From a virus, in IMG/VR virus record IMGVR_UViG_3300006846_000034, positions 1 through 40,957 of that record: 40,957 nucleotides of DNA; one strand, 5' to 3'. The notes below the pieces were generated by a model. That model had not been told where the DNA came from. It was given only the letters and a program-made list of their open reading frames with translations, and did not search any database. The position numbers were made by a program, and so were the translations under genes. Positions 15,428 to 23,832 of the stretch are shown piece after piece (the first letter of the stretch is position 1; every line of letters starts with the position of its first letter).

Positions 15428-16483
15428 GTGGAAACACCTGACGAGGAATCGACAGATAACGCGGCACCGGAATCGTCACCCGGTAGCGAACCAGCCCCCG
15501 ACGTAAGCGCAGCTGCGCCCGCAGAGTCGTCACCTGCGAAGGACGAGGAGCGCAAGAGTCTTCTCGATGTCGTCAAAGACGCTCTCGATGTGAAAACCAT
15601 CGAGGACGAAGACGCACCGATAGACCTTGCGGCCAAAGCGAAGTCGTCCGCCGCCGAAGGCGATCAGCCGGAACCAGAAGCCGACAAGAAGCCGGATACC
15701 AAAGACGACGTGAGTGACGGTGCGTTACTCGCGGCGCTGGAACAGTTGAAGGGAGAGGTTCCTCTTCACAAGATCGAGCGCTTCCGCGAAGTCTTGAATG
15801 AGAACCGCGCCCTGAAGGGCTCGAACGAACGCTATCGGGAGATGGACGCAACCTTAAGCGCCATCGGCCGCGACGCGCAGAAGATGGGCATGTCGCAGGA
15901 CGACATGGCCCAACTGTTCGCTTGGCCCAGGTTACTCGCGAACGATCCGAAGGCGGCGGTTGAAGAGCTACAGCGATTCACCGCGATGTGGGAGGAGAAG
16001 TTAGGCCACAAACTACCCTCCGACCTTAAACAGAAAGTCGATGACGGCGTTCTGGATGAGGACTCCGCCAAGGAAGTCGCACAGCTGCGGGCCGATAGCG
16101 CGTTGGAAAAGACGCGCATGGCGGCCGAAACAGCCGAGAACCAACGAGTCAGCGCCGCGCAGCGAACCAAAGAAATTCACGATTCCGTCAACGCGTATCA
16201 GGCAGAACTGAAAGCCTCCGACCCCGACTACACGCCGGAAAAGCACGAACTGGTGGTCGATGCGTTGACAGCATTGGTCACGAAGCACGGCGTACCGTCG
16301 ACGGTCGCAGATGCACGGGGAATGGCAAAAGCTGCCTACGAAACCGTGACGAAGCGATTGCAGGCATTCAAACCGCAGCCTCGTGCCGTAAGCAGTCCAA
16401 CGGTCGGCCGACGACTCAACAAGCCGGCCGAGGCACAGCCCAAGTCGATGCGCGAGGCGATTGAAAACGCCCTTGCCCGATAG
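15428..16483 (+). CDS. Scaffolding protein
   Basis: 351 residues, very acidic N-terminus (Glu/Asp/Pro/Ala, about 1-100), long central helices (LHKIERFREVLNENRALKGS; QLRADSALEKTRMAAETAEN) and a basic C-terminal tail. This is the usual composition of phage scaffolding proteins, which guide capsid assembly through a basic C-terminal helix. It lies between portal and capsid. The GTG at 15428 is preferred; an in-frame TTG at 15389 would put the start inside the hairpin. Shine-Dalgarno is weak in either case. Confidence 0.8.
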   Translation: METPDEESTDNAAPESSPGSEPAPDVSAAAPAESSPAKDEERKSLLDVVKDALDVKTIEDEDAPIDLAAKAKSSAAEGDQPEPEADKKPDTKDDVSDGALLAALEQLKGEVPLHKIERFREVLNENRALKGSNERYREMDATLSAIGRDAQKMGMSQDDMAQLFAWPRLLANDPKAAVEELQRFTAMWEEKLGHKLPSDLKQKVDDGVLDEDSAKEVAQLRADSALEKTRMAAETAENQRVSAAQRTKEIHDSVNAYQAELKASDPDYTPEKHELVVDALTALVTKHGVPSTVADARGMAKAAYETVTKRLQAFKPQPRAVSSPTVGRRLNKPAEAQPKSMREAIENALAR

Positions 16484-16494
16484 CTGTCCCGCCG

Positions 16495-16508
16495 GCCTCT
16501 TCGGAGGC
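16495..16508 (+). promoter_or_regulatory. UUCG hairpin masking the capsid ribosome-binding site
   Basis: GCCTC-TTCG-GAGGC: five-pair stem closed by C-G around the exceptionally stable UUCG tetraloop. The 3' arm is the GGAGG Shine-Dalgarno of the capsid gene (ATG at 16516). Folding would hide the site until a translating ribosome or other factor opens it. The scaffold stop lies only about 12 bases upstream of the stem, so translational coupling is plausible. Confidence 0.6.
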
Positions 16509-16515
16509 TGAACAC

Positions 16516-17574
16516 ATGGCATTCACTGCGTCGGAGCTGGCATCCATTGCCAATGCAGCTCTCGACTTTCATTTCCGGGGTCAGCCGCTCCCGCAGTCGA
16601 TTCAGGACAAGCCACTGCTCGCAAAACTCGAAGGCGCGCGCAAGACTTTTCCCGGCGGCAAGGGCGACATCACGATCCCGGTCAAGGGCAAGTATTCGTT
16701 CGAGGGTGCGGCCGTTCCGCCCACGGGCTCACTTCGCGGCTTCACGCATGACGATCCGGTTGCCTACGGCAACATCGCCGGCATCGAGCGCGTGAAGTAT
16801 CCGTGGCGCGAAGTTCACACCGGCTGGAACTGCACGTTCACCGAACTGAAGATCGATGGCATCAGCGTCACCGATTCGGCGTTCGGCGAGAACACGAGCA
16901 AGCACAGCAAGCGCGAACTGACCGCAATCACCAACATCATGCAGGACAAGGTTGAGACCTTCGGTGAAATCACCATGAAGTCTCTCAACACGATGTTCTG
17001 GGGCGATGGAACCGCCGATCCGCTCGGCTTCATCGGCGTGCGCTACTTCCTCACCGCGACACCGGCTGTCGGCGTCACGGGTGGACTGGATCGCGCGACG
17101 AATACGTGGTGGCGCAATCGCTATGCCACGTGGCCGATCGCAACGACCGAACTACCCAACGTGATCCACTCGGAGATGCGCCAGCTGCGCCGCTACGGCG
17201 GCAAGCCGACCGTGGCGTTCGCGGGCTCGGGCTTCCTCGATGCGTTGGTGAAGCAGCTGCGTGACAAGGGCTACTACACCGACGCGGGCTGGACGAAACC
17301 ATCCTCGACCGATATTGCGGTAGCCGACATCCGTTACAACGATCTGGTGTTCCAGTACGACCCGTCACTGGATGACCTGGGCGGCGCGTTCATCAACAGT
17401 TGTTACGTGATCGATCCCAAACACCTGTACGTCTACGCGATGGAACAGGAATGGGGCAAGGACCACGCCCCGGCTCGGCCGCACGATGTCTACGCGCTCT
17501 TCAAGGCGCGCACGTACACCGCGCAGCTCGTCGCGGATCAGCTCAACTGCCACGCCCTCTTTCAAGTCACTTGA
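16516..17574 (+). CDS. Major capsid protein
   Basis: 352 residues. Recognisable capsid pattern: N-terminal helical part (SELASIANAALDFHFRGQPL), KGKYSFEGA strand, GIERVKYPWREVHTGWNCTF, long spine-like helix (ELTAITNIMQDKVETFGEIT), and C-terminal VYAMEQEWGKDHAPARPHDV. It follows the scaffold and precedes the adaptor genes, as expected. HK97-type fold is assumed by position and size rather than shown. ATG has GGAGG nine bases upstream inside a UUCG hairpin. Confidence 0.9.
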   Translation: MAFTASELASIANAALDFHFRGQPLPQSIQDKPLLAKLEGARKTFPGGKGDITIPVKGKYSFEGAAVPPTGSLRGFTHDDPVAYGNIAGIERVKYPWREVHTGWNCTFTELKIDGISVTDSAFGENTSKHSKRELTAITNIMQDKVETFGEITMKSLNTMFWGDGTADPLGFIGVRYFLTATPAVGVTGGLDRATNTWWRNRYATWPIATTELPNVIHSEMRQLRRYGGKPTVAFAGSGFLDALVKQLRDKGYYTDAGWTKPSSTDIAVADIRYNDLVFQYDPSLDDLGGAFINSCYVIDPKHLYVYAMEQEWGKDHAPARPHDVYALFKARTYTAQLVADQLNCHALFQVT

Positions 17575-17583
17575 TGCAGATCA

Positions 17584-17606
17584 GCGGGGGGCGCTGTGCC
17601 CCCCGC
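17584..17606 (+). terminator. GC-rich hairpin after capsid gene
   Basis: Perfect 9-bp stem GCGGGGGGC/GCCCCCCGC with loop GCTGT, starting nine bases after the capsid stop. No T-run follows (CTCTAACG), so it is a partial terminator or an mRNA 3'-end stabiliser keeping capsid message abundant, rather than a strong stop. Confidence 0.55.
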
Positions 17607-17627
17607 CTCTAACGCGAGGGAAGAGCA

Positions 17628-17969
17628 ATGCAGACACTGAACGCGATGGTGGCGCTCACGGGCGACCGCAACAACATGGTTTGGAAGCTCGGCCTCACGC
17701 CTGCGGAAATCCTGCTCTTGCAGGCGCTGCACGGCGCTGACGCTGTCATCCAGATCGAACCCATTGGCGAAATAAAGCGCGAGCCATCGGAGGAAATTGA
17801 ACGCCTCAAGGAACTCTATCCACTGCATCGCGAGCGCATCCAAAACATCTGGCGCGACTTTCCAGGCCCCGCGTTCCCGATGCGTATCGATTCACTCGGC
17901 GTCAACCCCGCTTTGCTGAAGCCCGCAGAGGCGTCGGCGAAATTCGCGGTGAGCGCAAAGAGCGCATGA
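17628..17969 (+). CDS. Hypothetical protein downstream of capsid
   Basis: 113 residues. Helical middle (LTPAEILLLQALHGADAV; PSEEIERLKELYPLHRERI) and an Ala/Lys tail. The start follows GAGGGAAGAG. Positions just after capsid often encode head-completion or decoration proteins, but nothing in the sequence identifies this one. Confidence 0.65.
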   Translation: MQTLNAMVALTGDRNNMVWKLGLTPAEILLLQALHGADAVIQIEPIGEIKREPSEEIERLKELYPLHRERIQNIWRDFPGPAFPMRIDSLGVNPALLKPAEASAKFAVSAKSA

Positions 17970-17970
17970 A

Positions 17971-18723
17971 ATGCGCGGTAACACTCTCGGCGAACTTCTC
18001 TCCGAACTGAAGGCGGAGTGTGGTTACAGTCAGAACGCGGCCCACGGGATCAACAACCGCGACACGCTGATTCAGGTGTTAAAGCGCACGCAGCGCAGGC
18101 TCTGGTCCGATTGGGACTGGATGCACTTGCGCGTGTCGCGCGACTTCTCGCTCAACGCCGGGCAGCGCTTCTATTCGGTGCCAGATGATTTGCCGTTTGA
18201 GCGCGTCGACGCGGCGGAAGTGAAATTTGGTGGCCAGTGGTTGCCGCTCATCATGGGGATTGACGAGCGCCAGTACTCTATCTACGACCCGGAGGACAAC
18301 GAGCGCTCATGGCCGGTCACTCGCTGGGACATCACAGAGGACCCGGCCGATACTGCCGGCACGCCGGACGATCGCGGCATGATTGAAGTATGGCCTCTGC
18401 CATCCACTTCAGCGGACCTCACTGGATCGAAGGAAGGCTTCGTTCGCCTAACAGGTATTCGGTTCCTGACTGAGATCGTTGCTGATGCTGATCGGTTCGA
18501 TCTGGACGGCGATCTGATCGTGTTGTTTGCTGCCGCGGAAATTCTATCGCGCGAGAAGAAAGACGACGCGCAGCACAAACTACAGCTCGCGACCAACCTG
18601 TATCTGAAGTTGCGCGGCAACTCGGAGAAGAATCGCACGTTCAGCCTGGGCGGCGAGGAAACCGAAAAGAACAAGCAGCCGGAAGTATTCGCGAAGCCCG
18701 TGCCGTTCTCTGTGGGGTTCTAG
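17971..18723 (+). CDS. Head-tail adaptor protein
   Basis: 250 residues. N-terminal NTLGELLSELKAECGYSQNA and IQVLKRTQRRLWSDWDWMHL, then FSLNAGQRFYSVPDDLPFER, matches the plan of podovirus adaptor/tail-tubular-A-type proteins that bind under the portal ring. The C-terminal helix (LIVLFAAAEILSREKKDDAQ) and basic linker support this. The start overlaps nothing and lies one base after the previous stop. Confidence rests on pattern and order. Confidence 0.65.
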   Translation: MRGNTLGELLSELKAECGYSQNAAHGINNRDTLIQVLKRTQRRLWSDWDWMHLRVSRDFSLNAGQRFYSVPDDLPFERVDAAEVKFGGQWLPLIMGIDERQYSIYDPEDNERSWPVTRWDITEDPADTAGTPDDRGMIEVWPLPSTSADLTGSKEGFVRLTGIRFLTEIVADADRFDLDGDLIVLFAAAEILSREKKDDAQHKLQLATNLYLKLRGNSEKNRTFSLGGEETEKNKQPEVFAKPVPFSVGF

Positions 18724-20703
18724 GTGCCCTACACGCAAGTCAAATCCTTCGAGCGCGGGGTCGATACCCGCAAGCTCATCGATACGACGGAGGCCGGAGC
18801 GTTGTTAGACGCGCGCGACTGTCACATCACGTTGGGCGGCGAGCTGGAGAAGCGCGCCGCGTTTGTGGTGACGGACACGCTGCCGTCGAGCACGGTGGGG
18901 TTGTGGGTCACGGAGGGGCGCGTCTATCACACCTGGGGCGACGCGGCGACGCCGCCGACCGGGCTGCCCGCCGGCACGGTCTATCACTCCATCCCCGAAC
19001 CGATTCACGGCACTGCGCTGGTACGCATTTTGTCAGTGGAAGAATTCAGCGGCTCGCTGTACGTGATTGCGCAGTACGCGGACGGCGACATCGTGCATTG
19101 GTGGAAAGACGTGGCGGTGACGATTCCTCCACCCACGCCGGTTGAGATTCCTGGCGGCGGCGGAGACGCCGAAGTTCCAGACACGAGCACGCCCGTTAAC
19201 AAACCACAGGTCACGCTCAACTTGATGCCGGCTATCTACCTGAGTGGCGTGACGCCCACGAACATCGAAATTTATCACCTGCATCTCGTCGCGCCGAGTA
19301 CTACCTACAACTTCACCGGCGGCTCCACACCCATTGACGCATACGCGTTCATGACAATCACCGGCACGAGGATGGGGCGCCCGGCAGGTAGCATCATCGT
19401 GCCGTACAACCCTGGCCCCACCGGCGGCGAAGCGGCGGCGGCTGCGCTCATGGACGAATGCAACTTCGTTTCAAACGCCCTCACCGCACAACCGAAATTG
19501 TTTGCACAGGCGGGGACGGGCGGCAACATTCTCTTCTGGGTCGATGTGGCATCGCCCTTGTACAACGGCTGGCGCGTTGAAGTTCGCGGCGGAGCGCTGC
19601 GCGAGGCCTCCGGCACACTTTCCGGCGGTATCGATCCAGGCGGCGGCACACTTTTTAGAAGCACGCCCGTTCCTATGGCGTTTCCTGAAACTCCCGGCAG
19701 CCCGATGGAACTCGGGACGTACGCCGTCGCACATAACTACCGCATGTTTTCCGTGCATGGAACGAAGCTGCGCTTCTCGGAAACGGCTGACCCATCGATA
19801 TGGGCCGACCCTGCCATCGGTCCGCTTGAAATCGATCACACGATGATTACGAACCGCGCGCCGAAACTCGTATCGATGGCGGACTACGGCGGCGAGCTTG
19901 CGGTGTTTGGCGAGCGGCACATCTTCGTCTGGCACATCGAAGTAGACAACCCGGAAGGCGACGCCAAGCGCCAGACGATCCACGGCACCGGCACTTTCGC
20001 GCCGCATAGCGTGACGCCGTGGGGACAGACCGATGTCATGTACCTGGATGTCAGCGGCATCCGCAGTTTGCGTGCGCGCGATTCATCCGAACAGGCCTTC
20101 GCCGCCGACATCGGCAACCTGATCGATACACTCGTGAAGCAGAAACTGGAGACGCTGACCGACGTTGAAAAGAAGCACAGCATCTGGGCGATTGTCGAGC
20201 CGCGCTCCGGGCGGCTATGGATGGCGCTCAAGGATGAGTTCTTCGTGCTGTCGTTCTATCCGACGAGCCGCATTTCAGCGTGGACGCGATACGACGCGAC
20301 GAGCGCGCCAGTCACCATGATGAACAGCTCGGATAACAGCGTTTACTGGCGCTCTGGCAACAACATCGTTGTCTACGGCGGCGAGGATGGCGACACGTAC
20401 GACGACACCGAAGCGCTCGCCCGCGTTCCGTACATCGACGCCAGCAAGCCGGCGACCTCGAAGAACTGGACCGGCATCGATGCGGCTATCTACGGCACGT
20501 GGATCGTGCGCGGATCGTTTGACCCGACGTTACCCACAGCACTCGATTTGCTGGCCACGATCACCAAGAGCACGTACCAGCAGCAGAAGATCGCGATCAA
20601 TGGCGAGTCCCCTGCCCTATCTCTTGAACTGAGAACCACTTTCGTCGGCCCCGCGAGAATTGGTAATGCAAGCCTGCACTACACCGAATCAACAGCAGAT
20701 TGA
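18724..20703 (+). CDS. Tail nozzle / stabilisation protein
   Basis: 659 residues, GTG start immediately after the adaptor stop. Beta-rich throughout with propeller-like segments: VKSFERGVDTRKLIDTTEAG at the N-terminus; LVSMADYGGELAVFGERHIF then GTGTFAPHSVTPWGQTDVMY in the second half; a Gly/Pro linker near 135-155. This is the composition of podovirus tail nozzle (tubular B / phage stabilisation) proteins that close the short tail. Function is inferred from architecture and its place after the adaptor. Confidence 0.7.
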   Translation: MPYTQVKSFERGVDTRKLIDTTEAGALLDARDCHITLGGELEKRAAFVVTDTLPSSTVGLWVTEGRVYHTWGDAATPPTGLPAGTVYHSIPEPIHGTALVRILSVEEFSGSLYVIAQYADGDIVHWWKDVAVTIPPPTPVEIPGGGGDAEVPDTSTPVNKPQVTLNLMPAIYLSGVTPTNIEIYHLHLVAPSTTYNFTGGSTPIDAYAFMTITGTRMGRPAGSIIVPYNPGPTGGEAAAAALMDECNFVSNALTAQPKLFAQAGTGGNILFWVDVASPLYNGWRVEVRGGALREASGTLSGGIDPGGGTLFRSTPVPMAFPETPGSPMELGTYAVAHNYRMFSVHGTKLRFSETADPSIWADPAIGPLEIDHTMITNRAPKLVSMADYGGELAVFGERHIFVWHIEVDNPEGDAKRQTIHGTGTFAPHSVTPWGQTDVMYLDVSGIRSLRARDSSEQAFAADIGNLIDTLVKQKLETLTDVEKKHSIWAIVEPRSGRLWMALKDEFFVLSFYPTSRISAWTRYDATSAPVTMMNSSDNSVYWRSGNNIVVYGGEDGDTYDDTEALARVPYIDASKPATSKNWTGIDAAIYGTWIVRGSFDPTLPTALDLLATITKSTYQQQKIAINGESPALSLELRTTFVGPARIGNASLHYTESTAD

Positions 20704-21139
20704 TCGCGTCGCTCCGGCGCGCTTCTATGTACCGAATCACAGGGCAGTGTGGGCGGATATTCTGCCTGGGCTCGAGCAGCTGGCCTCGATGTATTCAGAC
20801 AAAGACTGGTCGATCGACGGCGTGCGACACATGCTCGACAAGGACCGCGCCGCGTTGCTGGTGGACAGGGAAGATGCCTCCGCATTCGCGATCGTGCGGT
20901 TCGATGACTACCCGTACATCGAAGGTGACATCGAACTATTCGTTTATCTCGTGTGGCACAAAGGTGGCGATGCCATCGCGCGCTTTCAGCCACATCTGGA
21001 AATCTATGCGCAACTCGGTGGCGCGAAGTACATGCGATTTTACACGCGAAGACGCGGGTTTATACGCGTCGCACAACGCGCGGGCTATCTGCCCCACAAC
21101 ATCGAATACGTGAAGGAGATCCCCCATGTTTGGCGGTGA
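20666..21139 (+). CDS. GNAT-fold-like protein, internal virion protein A-type position
   Basis: 157 residues from ATG 20666, overlapping the nozzle gene by 38 bases. Segments resembling an acetyltransferase-like fold (LLVDREDASAFAIVRFDDYPYIEG; RFYTRRRGFIRVAQRAGY) are visible, but a clear acetyl-CoA P-loop is not. In T7-like phages a protein in this slot is an internal virion/assembly protein. Catalytic activity should not be assumed. Confidence 0.55.
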   Translation: MQACTTPNQQQIDRVAPARFYVPNHRAVWADILPGLEQLASMYSDKDWSIDGVRHMLDKDRAALLVDREDASAFAIVRFDDYPYIEGDIELFVYLVWHKGGDAIARFQPHLEIYAQLGGAKYMRFYTRRRGFIRVAQRAGYLPHNIEYVKEIPHVWR

Positions 21140-21752
21140 CGGTGGAGCGGGCAAAGAAGCCCGGCGAGCTAGGCAAGAAGAGCAGCAGCGACAACTCAAC
21201 ATCAGCACGGGCACGGCGGATACCCGCAATAAATTCGCGCATACCTTCGACAAGAAGTACTACGACGATCTGGTGCAGAACGTAAAGAACTACTACCAGC
21301 CGGACGTTGATAAGCAGTTCGCGGACGCCGCCAAGGCGATGGAAGCCGGGCTCATGCGAGCGGGACTTTTTAATTCGTATGTCGCTTCAAAGAAGGAGAA
21401 GGAGAAGGAGACAGCGAGACTACGAGGCAACACCGCCGTCAATCAGATGGCGCTCGGGGCGAAGAACCAGCGCGTTTCGGATGTCGAATTCGCGCAGAAC
21501 CAGGTGCTCAACCAGCTCAACGCCACCGGCGACTCGTCGGCCGCATTCGCCAATGCAGCGTCCGCGATCAAGGCCAACTACGACGCACCGGCGATGCCGA
21601 TGCTCGGGCAGGTCATCACCGATCTATCGGCGGGGCTCGCGACGCAGGCTGATCTTGAACGCAACAACCAGAACCGTCGCACCTTGTTTGGTCGCATCCC
21701 AGGCTGGAGTACTGGCGGTGGCAGCCGTTACACGCGAACGGTCGGAGGCTAG
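21126..21752 (+). CDS. Internal virion protein (ejection protein), small
   Basis: 208 residues, Ala/Asn/Gln-rich and helical (GKEARRARQEEQQRQLNIST; DAAKAMEAGLMRAGLFNSYV), no signal peptide, with a Gly/Arg tail. AAGGAGA precedes the ATG. It opens a block of coiled, Ala-rich proteins ending in the giant protein, a layout typical of short-tailed phage ejection proteins. Confidence 0.6.
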   Translation: MFGGDGGAGKEARRARQEEQQRQLNISTGTADTRNKFAHTFDKKYYDDLVQNVKNYYQPDVDKQFADAAKAMEAGLMRAGLFNSYVASKKEKEKETARLRGNTAVNQMALGAKNQRVSDVEFAQNQVLNQLNATGDSSAAFANAASAIKANYDAPAMPMLGQVITDLSAGLATQADLERNNQNRRTLFGRIPGWSTGGGSRYTRTVGG

Positions 21753-21754
21753 TC

Positions 21755-22675
21755 ATGACACCGCTTGAATGGATCGCACTCGCGCTGATGGCTGCCGGCA
21801 CGGCGTCAAACGCGCAGGCACAGCATAAGACGCGCAAAGCACAGGCCCACGTCATGGGTGAGGAGCGCGAGCGCCGCAAGGCGCAGCAGGCGAAAGCCGA
21901 GGCCTCTGCGCGGGACACCGCGACGAAAATGACGGGGATTAAAGATCGCGAGGCGCAGCGTGCAGCGGAGCTGACGGAAGTCTATCGACAGGAAGCGCCC
22001 ACGGCGACCACGACCGACGCCGGCACTCGCGTGCTTGCAACCGATGCGCCCAGGCAGGCCACTTCAACGGTCCAGGGAAACGAGCGCGCGCGCGCGAGTG
22101 CTCTGGCGGAAGAAAACCAGCGTACCGGAGCGCTCTCAAAACTCGGGGCCTTTGGCGATGTTTTTCAAGAATCCAATATCGGTGCCGCACGCAACTTGCA
22201 AGACATCGGTATGCAACAGGGCTTCACCGAGGGGTGGCAGCGCAACGTACTTCCGGCGCTGTATCAGAAGGCCGCCGGCGCGGGTCGCGATTGGGCCACG
22301 GCAGCCGACATCATGAAGCTCGCCTCTGCGGTTGTTTCAATGGGAGCAATGGCGGCACCTAACGCCGCCGGCAACGCCGCTGGTGAGGTTACCGCCGAAG
22401 GGATGCAGGCCGCGAAGGTCGGATCGGGGTTCGATTGGAGTCAGCCGATGCTGTCGGGCGGCGCAGAGATCGGCTCGACCGCTGGCCGTTTCGGCAGCGC
22501 CTACGGCGTGGCAGACGCTGCGAGCGGGGCCGCCACTGCGAACGCAGGCCTCACACAAGCCGGCGCGGCAGCGGGCGGCTATGACCCCTATTGGTATATG
22601 ACGCCAGACCAGCGGGCATTCTGGCCGCAATGGCTCAACAAGGTTCCAGGCGGTATGCGAAGACGAGGTTATTAG
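21755..22675 (+). CDS. Internal virion protein
   Basis: 306 residues. A hydrophobic N-terminus (TPLEWIALALMAAGTASNAQ) is followed by a highly charged coiled coil (about 30-75), then Gly/Ala-rich regions, including a second hydrophobic helix near 190-205 (IMKLASAVVSMGAMAA). Such membrane-active, Ala-rich helical proteins are ejected with DNA in podoviruses. Two bases separate it from the previous stop. Confidence 0.6.
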   Translation: MTPLEWIALALMAAGTASNAQAQHKTRKAQAHVMGEERERRKAQQAKAEASARDTATKMTGIKDREAQRAAELTEVYRQEAPTATTTDAGTRVLATDAPRQATSTVQGNERARASALAEENQRTGALSKLGAFGDVFQESNIGAARNLQDIGMQQGFTEGWQRNVLPALYQKAAGAGRDWATAADIMKLASAVVSMGAMAAPNAAGNAAGEVTAEGMQAAKVGSGFDWSQPMLSGGAEIGSTAGRFGSAYGVADAASGAATANAGLTQAGAAAGGYDPYWYMTPDQRAFWPQWLNKVPGGMRRRGY

Positions 22676-22683
22676 GAGTCAGC

Positions 22684-23832
22684 ATGGCCACCGTACCAAA
22701 CTACTACTACAACTCGCCGTGGATCGCGGACGCCGCGCGCAATCTCGCCTCCGCGTTCGCGCCGCCGGATCGCGACAAGCTGATGGCGCGCGAACAGAAC
22801 AAGTGGGAATTCGAGTACGCGAAAACGAAGGCCGCGAACGAGGAAGCAGATCGCACCAGGGAGACCGAGGCGTCCGGGTATCTCGGCGAGCTTGCGCTGC
22901 TCTACAAAGATCCCGTGCTTAACGCAGAAGGAAAGCCGGACCTTGAGGCAACCCGTGCGAAGGCCGCCGGCCTGATGGACAAAATCGTCACGGTCGGCGG
23001 CCCGAAGTTTGTCAACGAAGCCGAGTCCGTTGCTGGCCCTCTGAGCGCGGCATTCGTGGCGAAACAGGAGTTTAAGTCGCAGTCCGACGCCGCCGCGATG
23101 CGAAGGCTCGGGGTTACCCAGAGTTTCCAGGCTGGCGAGGGTGAAAAAAACCGCGACTTTCAGACCGAAAGAGACGAGCTGGCGCACAAACATCGTCTTG
23201 AATACTTGGACATCCAAGGCCAACAGCACATCGCCGAAATCAACTTGCGCAACCAGTCTCAGCAGCAGGCCAACGCGATCACGCTCACGCCAGCGATGGG
23301 CAACGCCATCATGGTCGGCATCTATCAGCGTATGCGCTCGACCGGCAAGAAGATGGGCGATGCCGAAATCTACAAGATGTTCGATGAGATCGCGCACGAC
23401 ACTTCAGTAAATACCCACAACTACGCGACAAGCTTGTCGCGCGTCTGGGACGCGCGGTTTCCCGGAGGCGTCTACCAGAAACCGAGTAGCGGATTCTTCG
23501 GTTGGGGCGAGACCGAATATCTCACGCCCAACTTTGAAAACCCCCTGCCTGAGTTCGGTGCAGCCACCGACAATCCAGCGCAGGCGCCGCGCGAACTGGC
23601 TGACCCAATCGTCAATGCTGGCCCGCCACCAGCAGCCGCGCCAACCGCTGACGCGCCGCGCGCGGCCACCCCGCCCCCGAAACCAACATCCGCAAAGCCC
23701 GTTGCAAAAAAGCGCTGGACAGATGGACGCATGTTGCCGGCGCCTACGAACAAAGCGGAGCGCGACTCGTTGCCATCCGGGACCGATTACATAGCGCCGA
23801 CTAACCCGCCAACGATCAAGACAAAGAAATGA
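22684..23832 (+). CDS. Internal virion protein
   Basis: 382 residues from ATG 22684 (TAGGAG eight bases upstream). The first 280 residues are helical and charged (KLMAREQNKWEFEYAKTKAA; RDFQTERDELAHKHRLEYLD); the rest is a Pro/Ala linker and basic tail. The stop overlaps the giant gene's start (ATGA), so production of the two is probably coupled. Function inferred from position. Confidence 0.6.
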   Translation: MATVPNYYYNSPWIADAARNLASAFAPPDRDKLMAREQNKWEFEYAKTKAANEEADRTRETEASGYLGELALLYKDPVLNAEGKPDLEATRAKAAGLMDKIVTVGGPKFVNEAESVAGPLSAAFVAKQEFKSQSDAAAMRRLGVTQSFQAGEGEKNRDFQTERDELAHKHRLEYLDIQGQQHIAEINLRNQSQQQANAITLTPAMGNAIMVGIYQRMRSTGKKMGDAEIYKMFDEIAHDTSVNTHNYATSLSRVWDARFPGGVYQKPSSGFFGWGETEYLTPNFENPLPEFGAATDNPAQAPRELADPIVNAGPPPAAAPTADAPRAATPPPKPTSAKPVAKKRWTDGRMLPAPTNKAERDSLPSGTDYIAPTNPPTIKTKK

